This document shows, one piece after another, positions 34,071 through 46,058 of a DNA stretch of 64,000 nt; position 1 is the first letter of the stretch, and each line of letters opens with the position of its first letter. Both the position numbers and the translations under genes were made by a program. This stretch comes from Astragalus membranaceus (Eukaryota; Streptophyta; Magnoliopsida; Fabales; Fabaceae), in NCBI GenBank assembly GCA_039519185.1, contig CM076848.1, positions 127,728,371 to 127,792,370 on the forward strand, read 5' to 3'. The notes beneath the pieces are model-generated. The model saw nothing but the letters and a program-made list of their open reading frames with translations, did not search any database and was not told the DNA's origin.

Positions 34071-35665
34071 TGTTGAACCAAGGTCAAACACTCTTTGTTT
34101 TGTATGATAACAAATTACAATCTGTCTACTAATGGTTACAGTTGAACAAAAGTACAGGGCATGAATCAAAGCATAGGATATTTTAAAGTGTAGCGGCTCG
34201 GAGGAGAAGCTACTCAAGCGTTCAAGACTTTGTGTTATTTTGCTTTCGATAGGACATGTGTAAGATCCTATCACTTTAGCTTTATGACTTTTGTAGTTGA
34301 GAGATGAACTTTTAAAATAGAACTGTTTTGTTAAAATGAAATTGAACTAGGCTTGGAAAAATCTTTTATATACGCATGCATGTTAAATAGGTTAGGCACG
34401 TAGCATGAGAAAATGGTTTCTGCAAAATTATGAGCTTATTGCAAAGCTAAGAAGAAAATCGATTTTAAGGTCCTTTCATAAAGAAGAAAATCGATTTCCT
34501 TCTTCCTTTATTGTGAACTTGATTTTTTGCAAATCTAAGAATCGATTCATGGCTCTCTTTTTAAAAGAGGAAAATCGATTTATGTCTCTCCTTAAAGAGA
34601 AAAATCGATTTCCAATTATTTTCTTAAAGCCCAAAATTGATCTCCAACTTTGTTTATAAAGGTAACAAATCGATTTCCTTCCTATACACATAAAGCCAAA
34701 AATCGATTTACATCCTTTTTTGATCAAGCAAAGAATCGATTCATGTACTAAGTTTTTCAGGCTCAAAATCGATTTATATCTTTATGCATTTAAGCGTATA
34801 ATCGATTCCTTTCTTTTTAGAAGCCATCAACGGTCATATTTTGAGTAAATAATCGATTTTCATACACACTATTTTAAGCAAGGAATCGATTTACTACTCA
34901 CCTATTTTACGTAAGATTTTAGTCCAACGGTCATATTTTTACAAACCCTATAAATAGGACTTGGGGTTTTTCATGAGAGAAGAGAACAACAACGCACAAC
35001 CTACAAATCAAAAGAAGAAAAGAACAGAACTCTCACAGTCATATTTTACGTTCTTCATCTTTGAATCCAAATCTCCCATCTCTCTCAACTACAATACGGT
35101 TATACTGCTTGAGTGATTGGATCCTAGTTTTCAGTTGTATTCATATATTATTGGTTGTTGTGAAATCCTGGGAAGTTCTCTTGGGTAATTCAATCGGGGA
35201 GATTGGATTGTAGCCAAATCCTTAGCGGGGAGCTTGGGTTCTTAATTTGGGGAAAATTGAGATTGGTGTGGTAGCTATAGGGAAGTTTCTTGCTTGTAAG
35301 ACGTTGAAGAAGTTCTTCTCATATAGTGGTTATTATCAAGTCCAAAGGTTGCAAAGTCGGAGGCCGAGGACGTAGGGCTTTTATCCCGAACCTCGTAAAT
35401 ATCACGGTGTATCTCTTTCCCTTATCTTTACTTTGCTTTTCATTATTTTTGTTTATCGTTACATTTGATATTATTGTGGTTAGCGTTCAATATCACTGTA
35501 ATTGGCTCTGTCATAGTTATAACTTGCTTAGGAATTGCATATAGTTTAAATCCTATTTTTCGCATTCAATTTAAACGTACATCGTTAACTTTATGAAAAT
35601 CAAAAGATTTCATTTTTAGCATATAAACTTATTCACCCCCTCTAAGGTTATCATATTGTCCAACA
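34071..35665 (+). repeat. 3' LTR of the copia element
   Basis: Homologous to 13655-15283. It keeps the ATCGAT array from 34458 to about 34890, with an extra intact site near 34887 that is mutated in the other LTR. A TATAAATA lies at 34949-34956. Ends GTCCAACA. Confidence 0.93.
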
Positions 35666-35707
35666 CAGTCGAGTGGGTTATCCACTACAAGAATTTATGG
35701 TATTTCC

Positions 35708-36290
35708 GGGGGGCGATTTCCGGCGGAATAAATCCGCCGGTAAATTACCGGCCGATTTTGGCGCGTTACTGGCGGCCTGTGATCCCCGGTAAAATACCGG
35801 CGGTTTTTTTATTGCTTAGCAGCGGACTTTAAAATTTGAAAAATTACCGGCGGATTTGATGTGCTTACCGGCGGATTCTATTTGCTTACCGACGGACCAT
35901 TTTAACGAAAAAAATTTGAAAAAAATGCGCCGGTAATTGCAATTACCGGCGGATAATTTCACCAATTATAAAATAAAAATTTAAAACAATCCGCCGGTAT
36001 TTTCAATTAATCCACCGGTAATCGTAAAAAATCCACCGGTAACAGTCGAAGAAAAATCCGCCGGTAAGCTAGATTTCCGGCAGATAAATTTTAAATTTTC
36101 AAATTTAAAAATCCGCCGGTATTTTACTCGAATCCGCCGGTAAGCACGAAAGTCCGTCGGTAATCACGAAAATCCGCCGGTATTTCGCTCGAATCCGGCG
36201 GGATGCATCTAGCCGTTGCAATGTTGACTGAATTTCGCCGGTAGTCAACGGAACCGCCGGTACTGGCCATTACCGGCGGATTTGTGCGAG
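35708..36290. repeat. CACTA 5' subterminal motif array
   Basis: About twenty exact or near copies of CCGCCGGTA in both orientations, for example TCCGCCGGTAA near 35733 and TTACCGGCGGA near 35855, 35875, 35943 and 36270. Such arrays are where CACTA accessory proteins bind (known for En/Spm TNPA). Some copies carry CCGCC-to-CCACC or CCGTC changes. Confidence 0.85.
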
Positions 36291-37005
36291 ATAGCCGTTG
36301 GCATGTTGCCTTTATATTCGAACCGCTTCCCTCACTCTTCACTCTCTTCTCCACAATCTCTCACTCTTTTCCTCTCAAATCTCTCACTCTTTTCCTCTCA
36401 AATCTCTCAATCCACTCCTTTCGAAGGCTTTTGTGTTCTTTGTGAGATTGCTCTTAAGTTTTGTTTAAGGTATGTTTTTTAACTGAGTTTTGATTGTTTT
36501 AGTTAATCTTTAGTTTTTAATTAAGTGTTGTTTAATATTTTTTTTTGTTATTATTTGTTTTGCAATTGGTTGGAGTTGCTAGTTTGGAGTTTTGTTTACA
36601 AAAGTCCACCGGAAAGCATCAAGTCAGACACTTCTCTTCACTACCGGTTAGTTAACAAATTTATTTGTAATAAAATAAATAAATTTCAATATTATTTGAT
36701 GTTATTAGCTGAAATTTTTCATGAAAATAAAATAAATTTCATTTATTGTGTAATAGTTTATTTTTTAGTAAAAATTATTGATGTTATAGAAATTATTCGA
36801 AAAATAAAATAAATTAGATTGTAATAATTGTTTGTTATTTGCAATTATTGTTAACAAATTAAATTTATTAGTAAAATAAAATGTTACTAAAAATATATTA
36901 CCATTTGTATATTTGGTCAAACATAAAAATATCAATACCAATGTGTATTGTTCTAATACACGTGATATATGTTGTATTTATAATTAAGGAACGTACACAA
37001 AAAAA
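36291..37005 (+). other. CACTA leader and putative 5' intron
   Basis: A CTCTCACTCT-rich stretch (36320-36430) reads like a promoter-proximal untranslated leader. The AT-rich 36470-37000 probably holds an intron. No coding frame is convincing. Confidence 0.5.
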
Positions 37006-40000
37006 ATGGATCGTAGTTGGATGTATGATAGAATATTTCCTGGAAGAACTGGGTTGAAACGACGTTTTGTACAAGGAGTCGAAGAATTTGTTCTTTTTGC
37101 TAAGCGTCAAAAAGAATTTGAGCGACAAGGTGGAATTAGATGTCCTTGCTCCATATGTGTATTTCGATCTATAAAAAAGGAAGGTGATATTCGACTTCAT
37201 TTGTACAATAATGGGTTTAAGCCAAATTATTGGATATGGACCCGTCATGGCGAGGTAGCAGCTGGAGTTCCTGCGGTTGATAATGTTCCTGTCCAAGAAG
37301 ATCAAGGTCTCGCGTCAAGTCCAGTCGTAGTTTCCACATCAAGTAGTAATATTCCAACGACTACCGGATATCAACCGCCGTTTGATATTGTTCATGGGAT
37401 GATATCTGATGCTGTCGGTGTAAATTTGGATTTCGAAGAACCACAATATGATGCTGAAGAAGTTCCAAACGAGGAAGCTCAGAGGTTTTATATGTTTTTG
37501 AGTGAGACAAATAAACCATTATTTGAAGGATCTACAGACTCTAAGTTATCAATGTGTGTTCGGTTGTTGGGTCTTAAGTCTCAATTTAACGTTGCGGAAT
37601 TGTGCATGGAATACATGACAAAAATGATGTTGGATGCAACCCCTATTAGAGGACTTTTGCCGCAGAGTTATTATGATGCTAAATGATTGGTATCGAAGCT
37701 TGGTTTAAAATCTATAAGAATTGATTGTTGTGTGTCTGGTTGTATGATCTATTATAACAATGAGTTTGGCATAAATGATGGAGAGTTGCTGGAATGCAAG
37801 TTTTGTCGAGAGCCACGGTATCGTGTCAGCGGGAAAGGGACAAGCAAAGGCAAACCAGTTCCAAGGAAAGCAATGTTCTATTTTTCGATTATACCAAGAC
37901 TAAAGAGGATGTTCACTTCAATGGAAACTGCGGGTAAAATGACGTGGCAATATGAAAATAGAAATAATTCTGGTGAGTTACGTCATCCATCTGATGGTGA
38001 AGCTTGGAAGCATTTTGATCGTGTTCATCCAGATTTTGCCAATGATCCACGCAATGTTCGACTTGGTTTATGCTTTGATGGTTTCACACCATATATTCAA
38101 GCGTCAGCAACACCGTATTCTTGTTGGCCAGTTATTGTTACCCCATACAACCTACCTCCTGAAATGTGTATGTCTAAACCGTACATGTTTTTAAATGCTA
38201 TAATACCAGGGCCAACTAATCCAATAGCTGGTACTGACATATATTTGCAACCTTTGATTGATGACCTAAAAAGGTTGTGGAATGGTGTTTTAACTTATGA
38301 TGCAGCACGAAGACAAAATTTCATGATGAGGGCGGCTTTAATGTGGACAATTAATGACTTTCCTGCGTATGGAATGTTGTCTGGATTGGGGACACATGGT
38401 AAGATGGCGTGTCCAATTTGCATGGTTGACACAAAGGCTTTTACTCTTAAATATGGAGGAAAATCCTCATGGTTTGACTCGCACCGTAGGTTTTTACCTA
38501 CCGAGCATCCTTTTAGAAAGTCAAAATATGCATTCATCAAGGGAAACGTTGAAAGAGGTGAACCTCCTCGTAGGTTGACACCAGAAGAAGTTTGGAACAG
38601 TGTCAAGGATATCCCTCCCGTGGAAGTGGTTGCTGGTGTTGTTTCTCGTCCAGATGGTTATGGACTATGGCATAATTGGACGAAAAAAAGTATTTTCTGG
38701 GAACCTCCATATTGGAAAGATAATCTATTGAGACACAATCTCGATGTAATGCATATTGAAAAGAATTTCTTTGATAACATATTTAACACTGTTATGAACG
38801 TGAAAGGTAAAACGAAAGACAATGAGAAGGCTAGGAAGGACGTGGATCATTACTGCAGGCGAAAGGATTTGTTATTGGTTCAGCAAGCTAACGGCATGAC
38901 ACTGAAACCCAAAGGCAATTATACTTTATCTACAGAGCAAACGAAAGCAGTTTATCGGTGGATTTCTGAGTTGAAAATGCCAGACGGTTATTCTTCCAAT
39001 TTAGCAAGATGTTCCGATGTGGATAATGGGAGGTTACATGGGATGAAGAGCCATGATTGTCATGTATTCATGGAGTGCTTACTTCCTATTGCCTTTAGTT
39101 CGTTGCCAACACACGTTTTGAATCCACTCATTGAAATAAGTCAATATTTTAAGAATTTGTGTTATGCAACACTAAAAGCGGATGATCTTACAAAAATGGA
39201 ACAAGACATCCCATTTATCTTATGCAAGTTGGAGAGAATATTTCCGCCTGGTTTCTTTGATTCTATGGAGCATCTTCCTGTTCATCTCGCATATGAAGCT
39301 AAACTTGGCGGGTCTGTCCAACACAGATGGATGTATCCGTTTGAAATGTCAGTTAAATATATATATCATTTAGATTAATAATTAGATCGATGATTATATA
39401 TATTAACAAATGATGGATATCATTTTCTAGGTTCATGGGTGATTCAAAAAGATCAGTTAAGAATAAAGCTAGAGTTGAGGGATCGATATGTTCTTCTTAC
39501 TTACACCGTGAAACAACTCATTTTTGTTCCTCTTATTTCAAGAATGAATTTGCTCCTACAAGTAGTCGAAATGACATGGAAGCTGAATGTCCAAGACATC
39601 ATTTAGCTTTGTCTGTCTTTTGTCTACCTGGTCGTCCGTCTGGAAAAGAGTCAATTCATTGGCTAACAGAAGAAGAGTTAAATTCAGCCCATGTTCATGT
39701 TATGATAAACTGTACCGAGGTCCAACCATTCATTGAGTATGTATTTCTCGACCTATCTCAATTAAATTAAATTACACAGTAGTTGTATATAACAATTAAT
39801 TAATAATTTCTTATTAGAGAGTTCTTGTCATCAGAGGCAGTAAGTGAAGACCAATCTTCTGCTCATATTCATGCGCATTTTCCAATGTGTTTTAGGCAAT
39901 GTGTGTATTCCCTCCCGCCAACTCCTACCAACCAACACTTGAGGAACTTATCTGACGGTCCTCGAAGATGTGTTAAAGAATGGCACACATATTTTGTCAA

Positions 40001-40626
40001 TGGATACAAATTTCACACTAAGGAATGGACAGAGGGTAGAGAAACAGTCAATAGTGGAGTTTGCATGAAAGGTGTCACTGGGAGAGGCGAAGATGATTTC
40101 TATGGTGTGGTTGATTATATATGAACTTGCGTACCCATATCTTGATTATAGTCAAAAGGTGGTTGTTTTTTATTGTAATTGGTTCGATCCGTCCACTCGA
40201 GGAACAAAGTTTAATCCAAAGACAAATACAGTGGACATTAAAATGAATAGTAGATATCGACTGTATGATCCGTTCGTCATTGCACAAAATGTGAGACAAG
40301 TCTATTATGTCTCTTATCCATCAACACGGACTGATCGGCGTGGTTGGTGTGTCGAAATTAAGACAAAACCAAGAGGTCGAATTGAGACAATTAATGATGA
40401 CACAGTGGAAGACGTGCCGTATCAAATGGATGAAATGTCCAATGTAAATGAAGTGGAACCCATTACTCGTTTATGTGATGAGCCAAACACTAGTGATGAA
40501 GTTAATGAAGAAGAAGATACAGGTCATGAGGATGCAGTCGATCACGTCGGTGTATCAGTAATTCACTCATCTGATGATGATGATGATGATGATGGTGATT
40601 TCGAGAAAGAATGGGATTCTAATTAA
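37006..40626 (+). pseudogene. Broken CACTA tnp2-type transposase
   Basis: 37006-37686 begins MDRSWMYDR and carries the transposase-associated domain (IRCPCSICVF). A TGA at 37684-37686 interrupts the frame just before LVSKLGLKSI. 37687 to about 39347 is the Transposase_21 core (WHNWTKKSIFWEPPYW, HNLDVMHIEKNFFDNI). An intron about 39348-39431 joins HRWMYPFE to FMGDSKRSVKNKARVEGSI (DUF4218), with plausible GT-AG ends. A second intron (about 39739-39817) leads to a DUF4216-like part (YDPFVIAQNVRQVYYVSYPS) and an acidic tail ending at 40626. A frameshift near 40115 separates YGVVDY from ELAYPY. It would cut and rejoin element ends in the nucleus, but the lesions make it inactive. Confidence 0.92.
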
Positions 40627-40669
40627 TTTGCTATGCAAGTTCGAGAAAGAATGGGATTCTAATTAATTT
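40600..40669 (+). repeat. Short tandem duplication at the tnp2 stop
   Basis: TTCGAGAAAGAATGGGATTC and the following AATTAATTTG occur twice, 39 bp apart, duplicating the last codons and stop. Confidence 0.85.
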
Positions 40670-40848
40670 GTTATGAAATAATTAATATTTAGATTTATCA
40701 GACTTTGATTCATGTATGTTAATGTTATTCATCATGTATGTTATTCATCATTTATGTTATTCATCATTTATGTTATGTTATTAATCATTTATGTTATTCA
40801 TTATTTGTTATTTATCATGTATATATATATATATAGATACGTATAGTC

Positions 40849-41836
40849 ATGGCATCATCAAGATCAGACTTCGATCACGACCTACCCCCTGTCGACCCAT
40901 CGACCGGTTTTTTTAAGAAGATTGCTACTTCTTTACGTGGTCGTCGTCGTCGTGTAACTCATGTCGTTGTTGATGGCGATTTTGTGGCTCCACCTACTAC
41001 GGCTGATGGCAGCGGACCTAGTACGCTGAGTCGTCCATTTGCGCCTTCAGCCGGTACTGTGACACCCCCGCCAGATGCGGATGGGATAACCAGGTATAAT
41101 ATTGATAATGAGGTGGTTGAGGTTACGCCTGACGGTCGTATAGTGGTGAAGGTTGTCGGCAAGCAGTAAATATTAATTAAGTAATTTATTTATTAATGAT
41201 ATTTGTTTGATTTATATTTAAAACTTTAAATATAAATTATTATCTAAACATTTATCTTTTTTATGTACAGATTTATTCCTGGAAGGATTGTGGCTGGCAC
41301 AATCACATACATAATAAAAGCAAATTACACTAAACCGTGGATGAATTGGACGGAGGTAAAAAAAGATCTGTCGTCTAAAATGTGGACTGCATTCAGAGTA
41401 AGTTTTTTTCCAATTAATTAATATTTAGTTTTTTTAATTTTGTTGAATTGATTAATTTGTTTTTACTAACAAGTAAATTTGTTTAAATAGGAAAAAATGG
41501 CATGGAAAAGTGATGCGACGAAAGAATTTGAGAGAACATTCAACACAAGAGCTTCTCATCACTTTTCTGAAATGCTCCGGGAATGGCGTAATAAGGGGAC
41601 GCAGCCAGATTAGATGGGCGATTCTGATTGGCAAGAGCTCCAAGTGAAATGGAGAGATGCGAAGTATAAAGACAAATGTGAGAAAGCCAAGAAGAATCGT
41701 GCTTCTGAGAGAGGGGGTTGCATAAATACGGGTGGTTCTATCAACACTGCTGAACTTTACGGACGGATGGTAAATTTAATAGTATATACATACGTATTTT
41801 ATATTTTATAAAATAATAATAATATTAAATAGTTAC

Positions 41837-41876
<40 letters not shown>

Positions 41877-42655
41877 AGGCTAGCCTTGGTCGGCCACCTA
41901 CTTTGCCTGAGTTACACTGCCAACTTCATATGCGAGAGGAGACTGGTGATTTTGTTGAAGAACGATCAAGAAATATCACGGTAAATAACGTTTATTATAT
42001 TTGTATTTATATAGTGTTTTTATTATATATATTTTATTATTATTATTATTATTATTATATATTACATATATATACATACTAATTTGGTTATACATTTCTT
42101 GGTGTTGTTGCTTTCAGGAAAAATTTTATGAATGACAGACCAATTATCGTGAAACTCAGCTAAGTAGTGGCAATACTGAGATTGATCCCGTTGAGGAGAG
42201 TCGAGCGGCTTTTCATGCTTGGCAGGAATCTATTGGGCCATAAAAAACGGGCCGGTTAGTAGGATCTGGTGGTTTGGGCCCGTTTGCTTTCCCAAATTCC
42301 ATTATTCCAAATGTGGTTCCCGCAACTTCTTCAGAGAGAAGTACTGGTCGCTCTTATGTCCATACGTCTTCAGAAATAAACGATGTTGAGCTGTTGACGC
42401 AGAAATTGAATGACCAAGAGAAAAAAACATAATGAAGAAATGCAGCAGACGCGGGAGCAGCAGGCGGAGCAGCAACAGTTGAATGAACAACGCTATAAGG
42501 AAATGATGGATACTATGTCTCAATACACGAGGCCATGTATGCCATCATCATCATCATCATTTTATCCACAGCAGCAGATGCAGATGCAGCAGCCTTACGG
42601 GATGCAGCAGCCTTACGGCTCTGCTTTTCAGCCATACGCACCAGTCTTTCACCCG
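40849..42655 (+). pseudogene. Broken second CACTA gene (Transposase_24-like)
   Basis: Spread over several exons: 40849 to ~41167 (MASSRSDFDHDLPPVD...), ~41272-41399 (FIPGRIVAGTITYIIKANY), ~41492-41770, ~41877-41980 (LGRPPTLPELHCQLH) and ~42118-42655, with GT-AG-like borders. The WTEVKKDL...EFERTFNTRASHHFSEMLREWRNKG and RPPTLPEL words are those of plant En/Spm-type Transposase_24 proteins. Stops interrupt at ~41611 (TAG after GTQPD), in the KFYE region near 42133, and at 42241, and a shift precedes 42410. The end is Gln/Met-rich with a coiled-coil-like KKHNEEMQQ stretch. By family it would bind subterminal repeats. Confidence 0.82.
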
Positions 42656-42755
42656 GTAAGTTTAATTTATCTACGTAGCCTTCTTAGTTTAATTTACTTA
42701 CGTAGTCTTCTTAGTTTAATTTATTTACATAGCCTTATTTTTTTTATAATACAGA
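42656..42755 (+). other. Putative intron between CACTA gene 2 and the PMD segment
   Basis: Starts GTAAGTTTAATTTATC, holds three ~28-bp repeats of AGTTTAATTTA(C/T)..TACGTAGCCTTCTT, and ends TTTTTATAATACAG. It contains no transposon terminus, so the two coding regions look like parts of one transcription unit. Confidence 0.6.
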
Positions 42756-43034
42756 CATATGAGCGTAAATTGAAGGTTACCAACCATGGTAACAAGCTGG
42801 CTCAGAGACTGCTTGGGTTTTTCCCAAAACCACCGGTTGTGGGCATTTATCACAGGTTCCGGATTAGCCCCCCTCGTCTCGACCGGACATACAAAGGTGG
42901 ACCATGAGTTGATGTCTGCTTTTCTTGAGAGGTGGCACTTAGAGACATCGTCATTTCACTTACCATTTGGTGAAATGACGATTACTTTGGATGATGTCTC
43001 CTGTTTGCTGCATCTACCCATTACAGGGAACTAC
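42756..43034 (+). pseudogene. Plant mobile domain (PMD) segment, part 1
   Basis: LKVTNHGNKLAQ, a frameshift near 42830, then SGLAPLVSTGHTKVDHELM and SAFLERWHLETSSFHLPFGE with MTITLDDVSCLLHLPITGNY. This is the N-terminal half of the plant mobile domain (aminotransferase-like, MAIN/MAIL family). It is cut by a solo LTR after ACTAC. The family includes host genes that keep TEs silent and many TE-borne relatives; its chemistry is unknown. It lies in line with the upstream transposon gene. Confidence 0.88.
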
Positions 43035-45732
43035 TGTAACAGCCCAAAATAATTGATTAATTTATTTAATTAATTATTTAGGATTTATGTGGTAGAAATA
43101 ATAGAAATAATTATTTATTAGTATATGTGGACCTAATTATTAGTGTTAGTATTAGTAAATTAGAAGTGTTAAGTAGAGACCCATGATTAGGTCACATAAG
43201 ATAAGAAAAAGCCCATGAGGTTAAGTGAGTTTATAAAAGGGCTAGGTTAGGGTTTTGTTGTCATTAGAAGGAAAAAGAAAAATAAGGATTAGAGAAGTGA
43301 GAAGAGGAGAGGGAAGGCGTGATCCACAAGCTAGAAGAGAGAGAGAGGCGTGATCTACAACCAAGGAGAGAGAGAAGGAAAGCAAGGGTTTCACACATCT
43401 CCTAATCTAGGTTTCGTTTTCTCCAAGCTAAGGTAAGGGTGGGATTTAATTCAATATAAGGGTTTATGAGGGATCTACATGTGGGGTTTTAGGGTGTCTT
43501 GATCACCATATTGTTGTCTTGAAAAATCGCATGCCCTATGATTGTGTGCCTTGTTGAGTAATTTGATGTATGCTTGATTTCCTCACATTCCTATGCCTAT
43601 ATGATATGTTGTTATGCTCATAATAATAATTGTTGCCATATGATGATTTGTTGTTGAGAATTTATGATTTTGCATGTCAAGTGTTTGAGCGATGATTTTG
43701 ATGATGTGTTGATTGAAATAATTGCTCGTTGGTGATGGTTGCAACTCTAGAAATTTGGTGCTCATAGGTGTTGATATGAATTGCATGCTAGGTGTTTGAC
43801 AAATTGTATTTTATGTTGTGATTGACAATTCATGGTGATTGATCATAATGGGTTTTACTTGTTTATGGTCCTTGTGCATTTCTGGACACTGTTTCGGTCC
43901 TCCTAAAACTGGTACTGTTCCGTTGATCCAAAAATTATGTGGTTGATTGTTTTTGAAAATAGACTTAAAGCCGGTCGTTTTGGCACTGGTTTCGCTCCAT
44001 TTGGAGTTGTGTAGCTCAAGTTATGAGTCACCGAAGTTAGGTCAAATTTCTGGAATCAAACTGTGAGTAGGTTCGGTTTTTTCAGGCTTTGTGTTATCAA
44101 TTGAACTCCGTTTTGAACGATTCTTGTTTCATTGGAAATTAGACTTAATTCTCTACGAAATAGGCACTGGTTTCACGATATTGCATTAAGAAATGAGAAA
44201 GAAAATTTGGTTGCAAGCTGGGTAGAGAGTTCTGTCCGATTTTGGTACCACAGTGTAGTGTTTTGAAAAACTGTACCAATTGGATACTTATTTTGAAAAA
44301 TAATAATCATAGGCAGAAACTACACTCAGAGGGCTTTCCAATGAGTGGTCTTTTGTTGAAATCCAATGTCGTTTGCTATTTTAATTAATTCGCCGAAGTA
44401 GGTGTACTGCTGTAGGAATTCAGCACTTGTGCTGTGTTGCCATTCTGTGTTGTGTTGCTGTCTTCGGATCCCTACCCATGGGCGCCAAGCCCTATTCTGT
44501 TTCTCTTGGTGTTTTGGTCTATGCCTTTGCTGGATGCCTTGCCTAATCATATTTAGTCATTCCATTCTTGCTCCTGTGCGAATTGTTCACTTTTGCGAAA
44601 ATTTGGTTGGATCCCCTGTTGCTGGGCGCCATTTTCAGGATGTCTTAGTTTTTCTCCTAAACTGTTTTCGAAATAACTTTTGACTCGGGAGTCCGATTGA
44701 GGCATTTCAAAATGTTTTGGAAAGCTTATCCAGGTGCCTAACTGGATACTCTAATTTTAAGGCATTCTGAACTATTTTTCTAACATTGTTCCCTGGAGTT
44801 GTTTTGGTGTCCCGGGATGCCCTTGAGGCGTCTCCGGTGTCTTTTTCAAAAAGTAGTCGTCAATTCTAAATGTTTTGGAAAAGTGATGTGATTTAGGCCT
44901 ATGGCCAGTGACGTTGATGTGTGATTGTTGGACTACAGCGTTGTCTATTGTTTTAGGCCCTTCGGCCAGTGATGTGAATTAGGCCTATGGCCAGTGACGT
45001 TGATGTGCGATTGTTTGACTGTTGTGCATACATCATTGAGTCGCATGCATACCATGAACATTAGGCCTTGTGCCAGCGACGAGAAAATTAGGCCTTTGGC
45101 CAGCGACGATATTTTAGGCCCTTGTGCCAGTGACGTAAATTAGGTCTTTGGCCAGTGACGTAGGTTGGTACCACATGCATGTGCATTGCTTGAGTCTCAT
45201 ATCGCATTCATATTGCACGAATGATTGAATGAAGTTGTTTGGCCATGGTGATGTGTTGTTAAAGTGATGTGTTGTTGTGAAAGTGACGTGTTAATGTATA
45301 CTAGCTGTTATTAACTGTTAAGAGTGATGTTGCTTGCTGTGATTAATTGATGTCTTGAGCTTTGTATGTGGTCTTTCATACACTTCTTATATTGTATGGA
45401 ATCTCACCCCTTTTTGTGGTTGTTACTTTATAGGCGAGTCCGAGCGAAGATTGTAGTCTTCCTTTTGCCTGGTGTCGTCTGCTCTGATAGGTAGCACTTG
45501 GGGAAGGGTCGATTACTATTTTTAATTATATTTCGGTTGATGTGAATCTTTTAATAATTGGTGCACTTTGCACTTTGTCGATTGTTGATGTTTTTAACGA
45601 TGTTGAATAGTTCCGCCGCATGTTTTGAGAAAACTACGAGGTTTTGTTTTACGTTGAAAAATGCGACACTCTTTTGGCGCGAAAAACTCTGATAATTTAT
45701 GAATAAACGATGGGTGAAAAAAGGGTGTTACA
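43035..45732 (+). mobile_element. Solo LTR (2,698 bp) inserted in the PMD
   Basis: Begins TGTAACAGCCCAAAATAATT and ends AAAGGGTGTTACA, with perfect TSD ACTAC (43030-43034, 45733-45737). Related at its ends and in internal motifs (TGACG cluster 44895-45160, GGGCGCC words) to the Tekay LTRs elsewhere in the window but in the opposite orientation. A TATAAAAG box lies at 43232-43239. No internal region, hence solo. Confidence 0.93.
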
Positions 45733-45737
45733 ACTAC

Positions 45738-46058
45738 TACAGAGCTCCACCTACTTCTGTCACCACTAATCAGGCCATCCACCCAGCACATGTTTATCTA
45801 AGTGTGGCTATGGATGAGGCAGAGATGGAGTGTCGAGCTTCATCTGGCCCCTATTACAGTTTTGAGTGGCTGCAGGAGATTGTTAGTAGAGGGTCCATAG
45901 AGAATGACATGCGTCATGCTGTCAGGGCCTTTATCCTTATGATCCTGAGCTGGTCCATCTTCACAGTCAAGACCGGCGACAGGGCTGAGGCTAAGTGGCT
46001 GCTGCTACTTCCGGATGTCAGTGCAGCTGGTGTGGGATCATATGCATGGGGGCAGCAG
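45738..46058 (+). pseudogene. PMD segment, part 2
   Basis: Continues in frame from part 1 once the LTR and one TSD copy are removed (GNY-YRAPPT). Encodes YYSFEWLQEIV, NDMRHAVRAFILMILSWSIF and WLLLLPDVSAAGVGSYAWG, the typical PMD central part. Cut after AGCAG by another LTR. Confidence 0.88.

Larger units (their letters stand above)
13655..35665 (+). mobile_element. Decayed Ty1/copia retrotransposon (SIRE-like?), split by nested elements
   Basis: LTRs of 1,629 and 1,595 bp (TG(C/T)TGAACCAAGG ... GTCCAAC-) flank gag and pol remnants in copia order: gag, protease, integrase, RT, RNase H. TSD candidates CGGTC (13650-13654) and CAGTC (35666-35670) differ at one base, as does the first LTR (TGCTG for TGTTG), fitting an old insertion. 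An iMet PBS and an AAAAAGGGGGAG purine tract are present. Net length without the 17007-31176 insertion is about 7.8 kb. The SIRE-like label rests on the gag, RNase H tail and PPT style and is tentative. Confidence 0.93.

Noticed and set aside
43035..45732. Possibility that this LTR is one end of a complete element
   Set aside because: Perfect ACTAC duplication on both sides and absence of PBS, PPT and coding sequence show a solo LTR.
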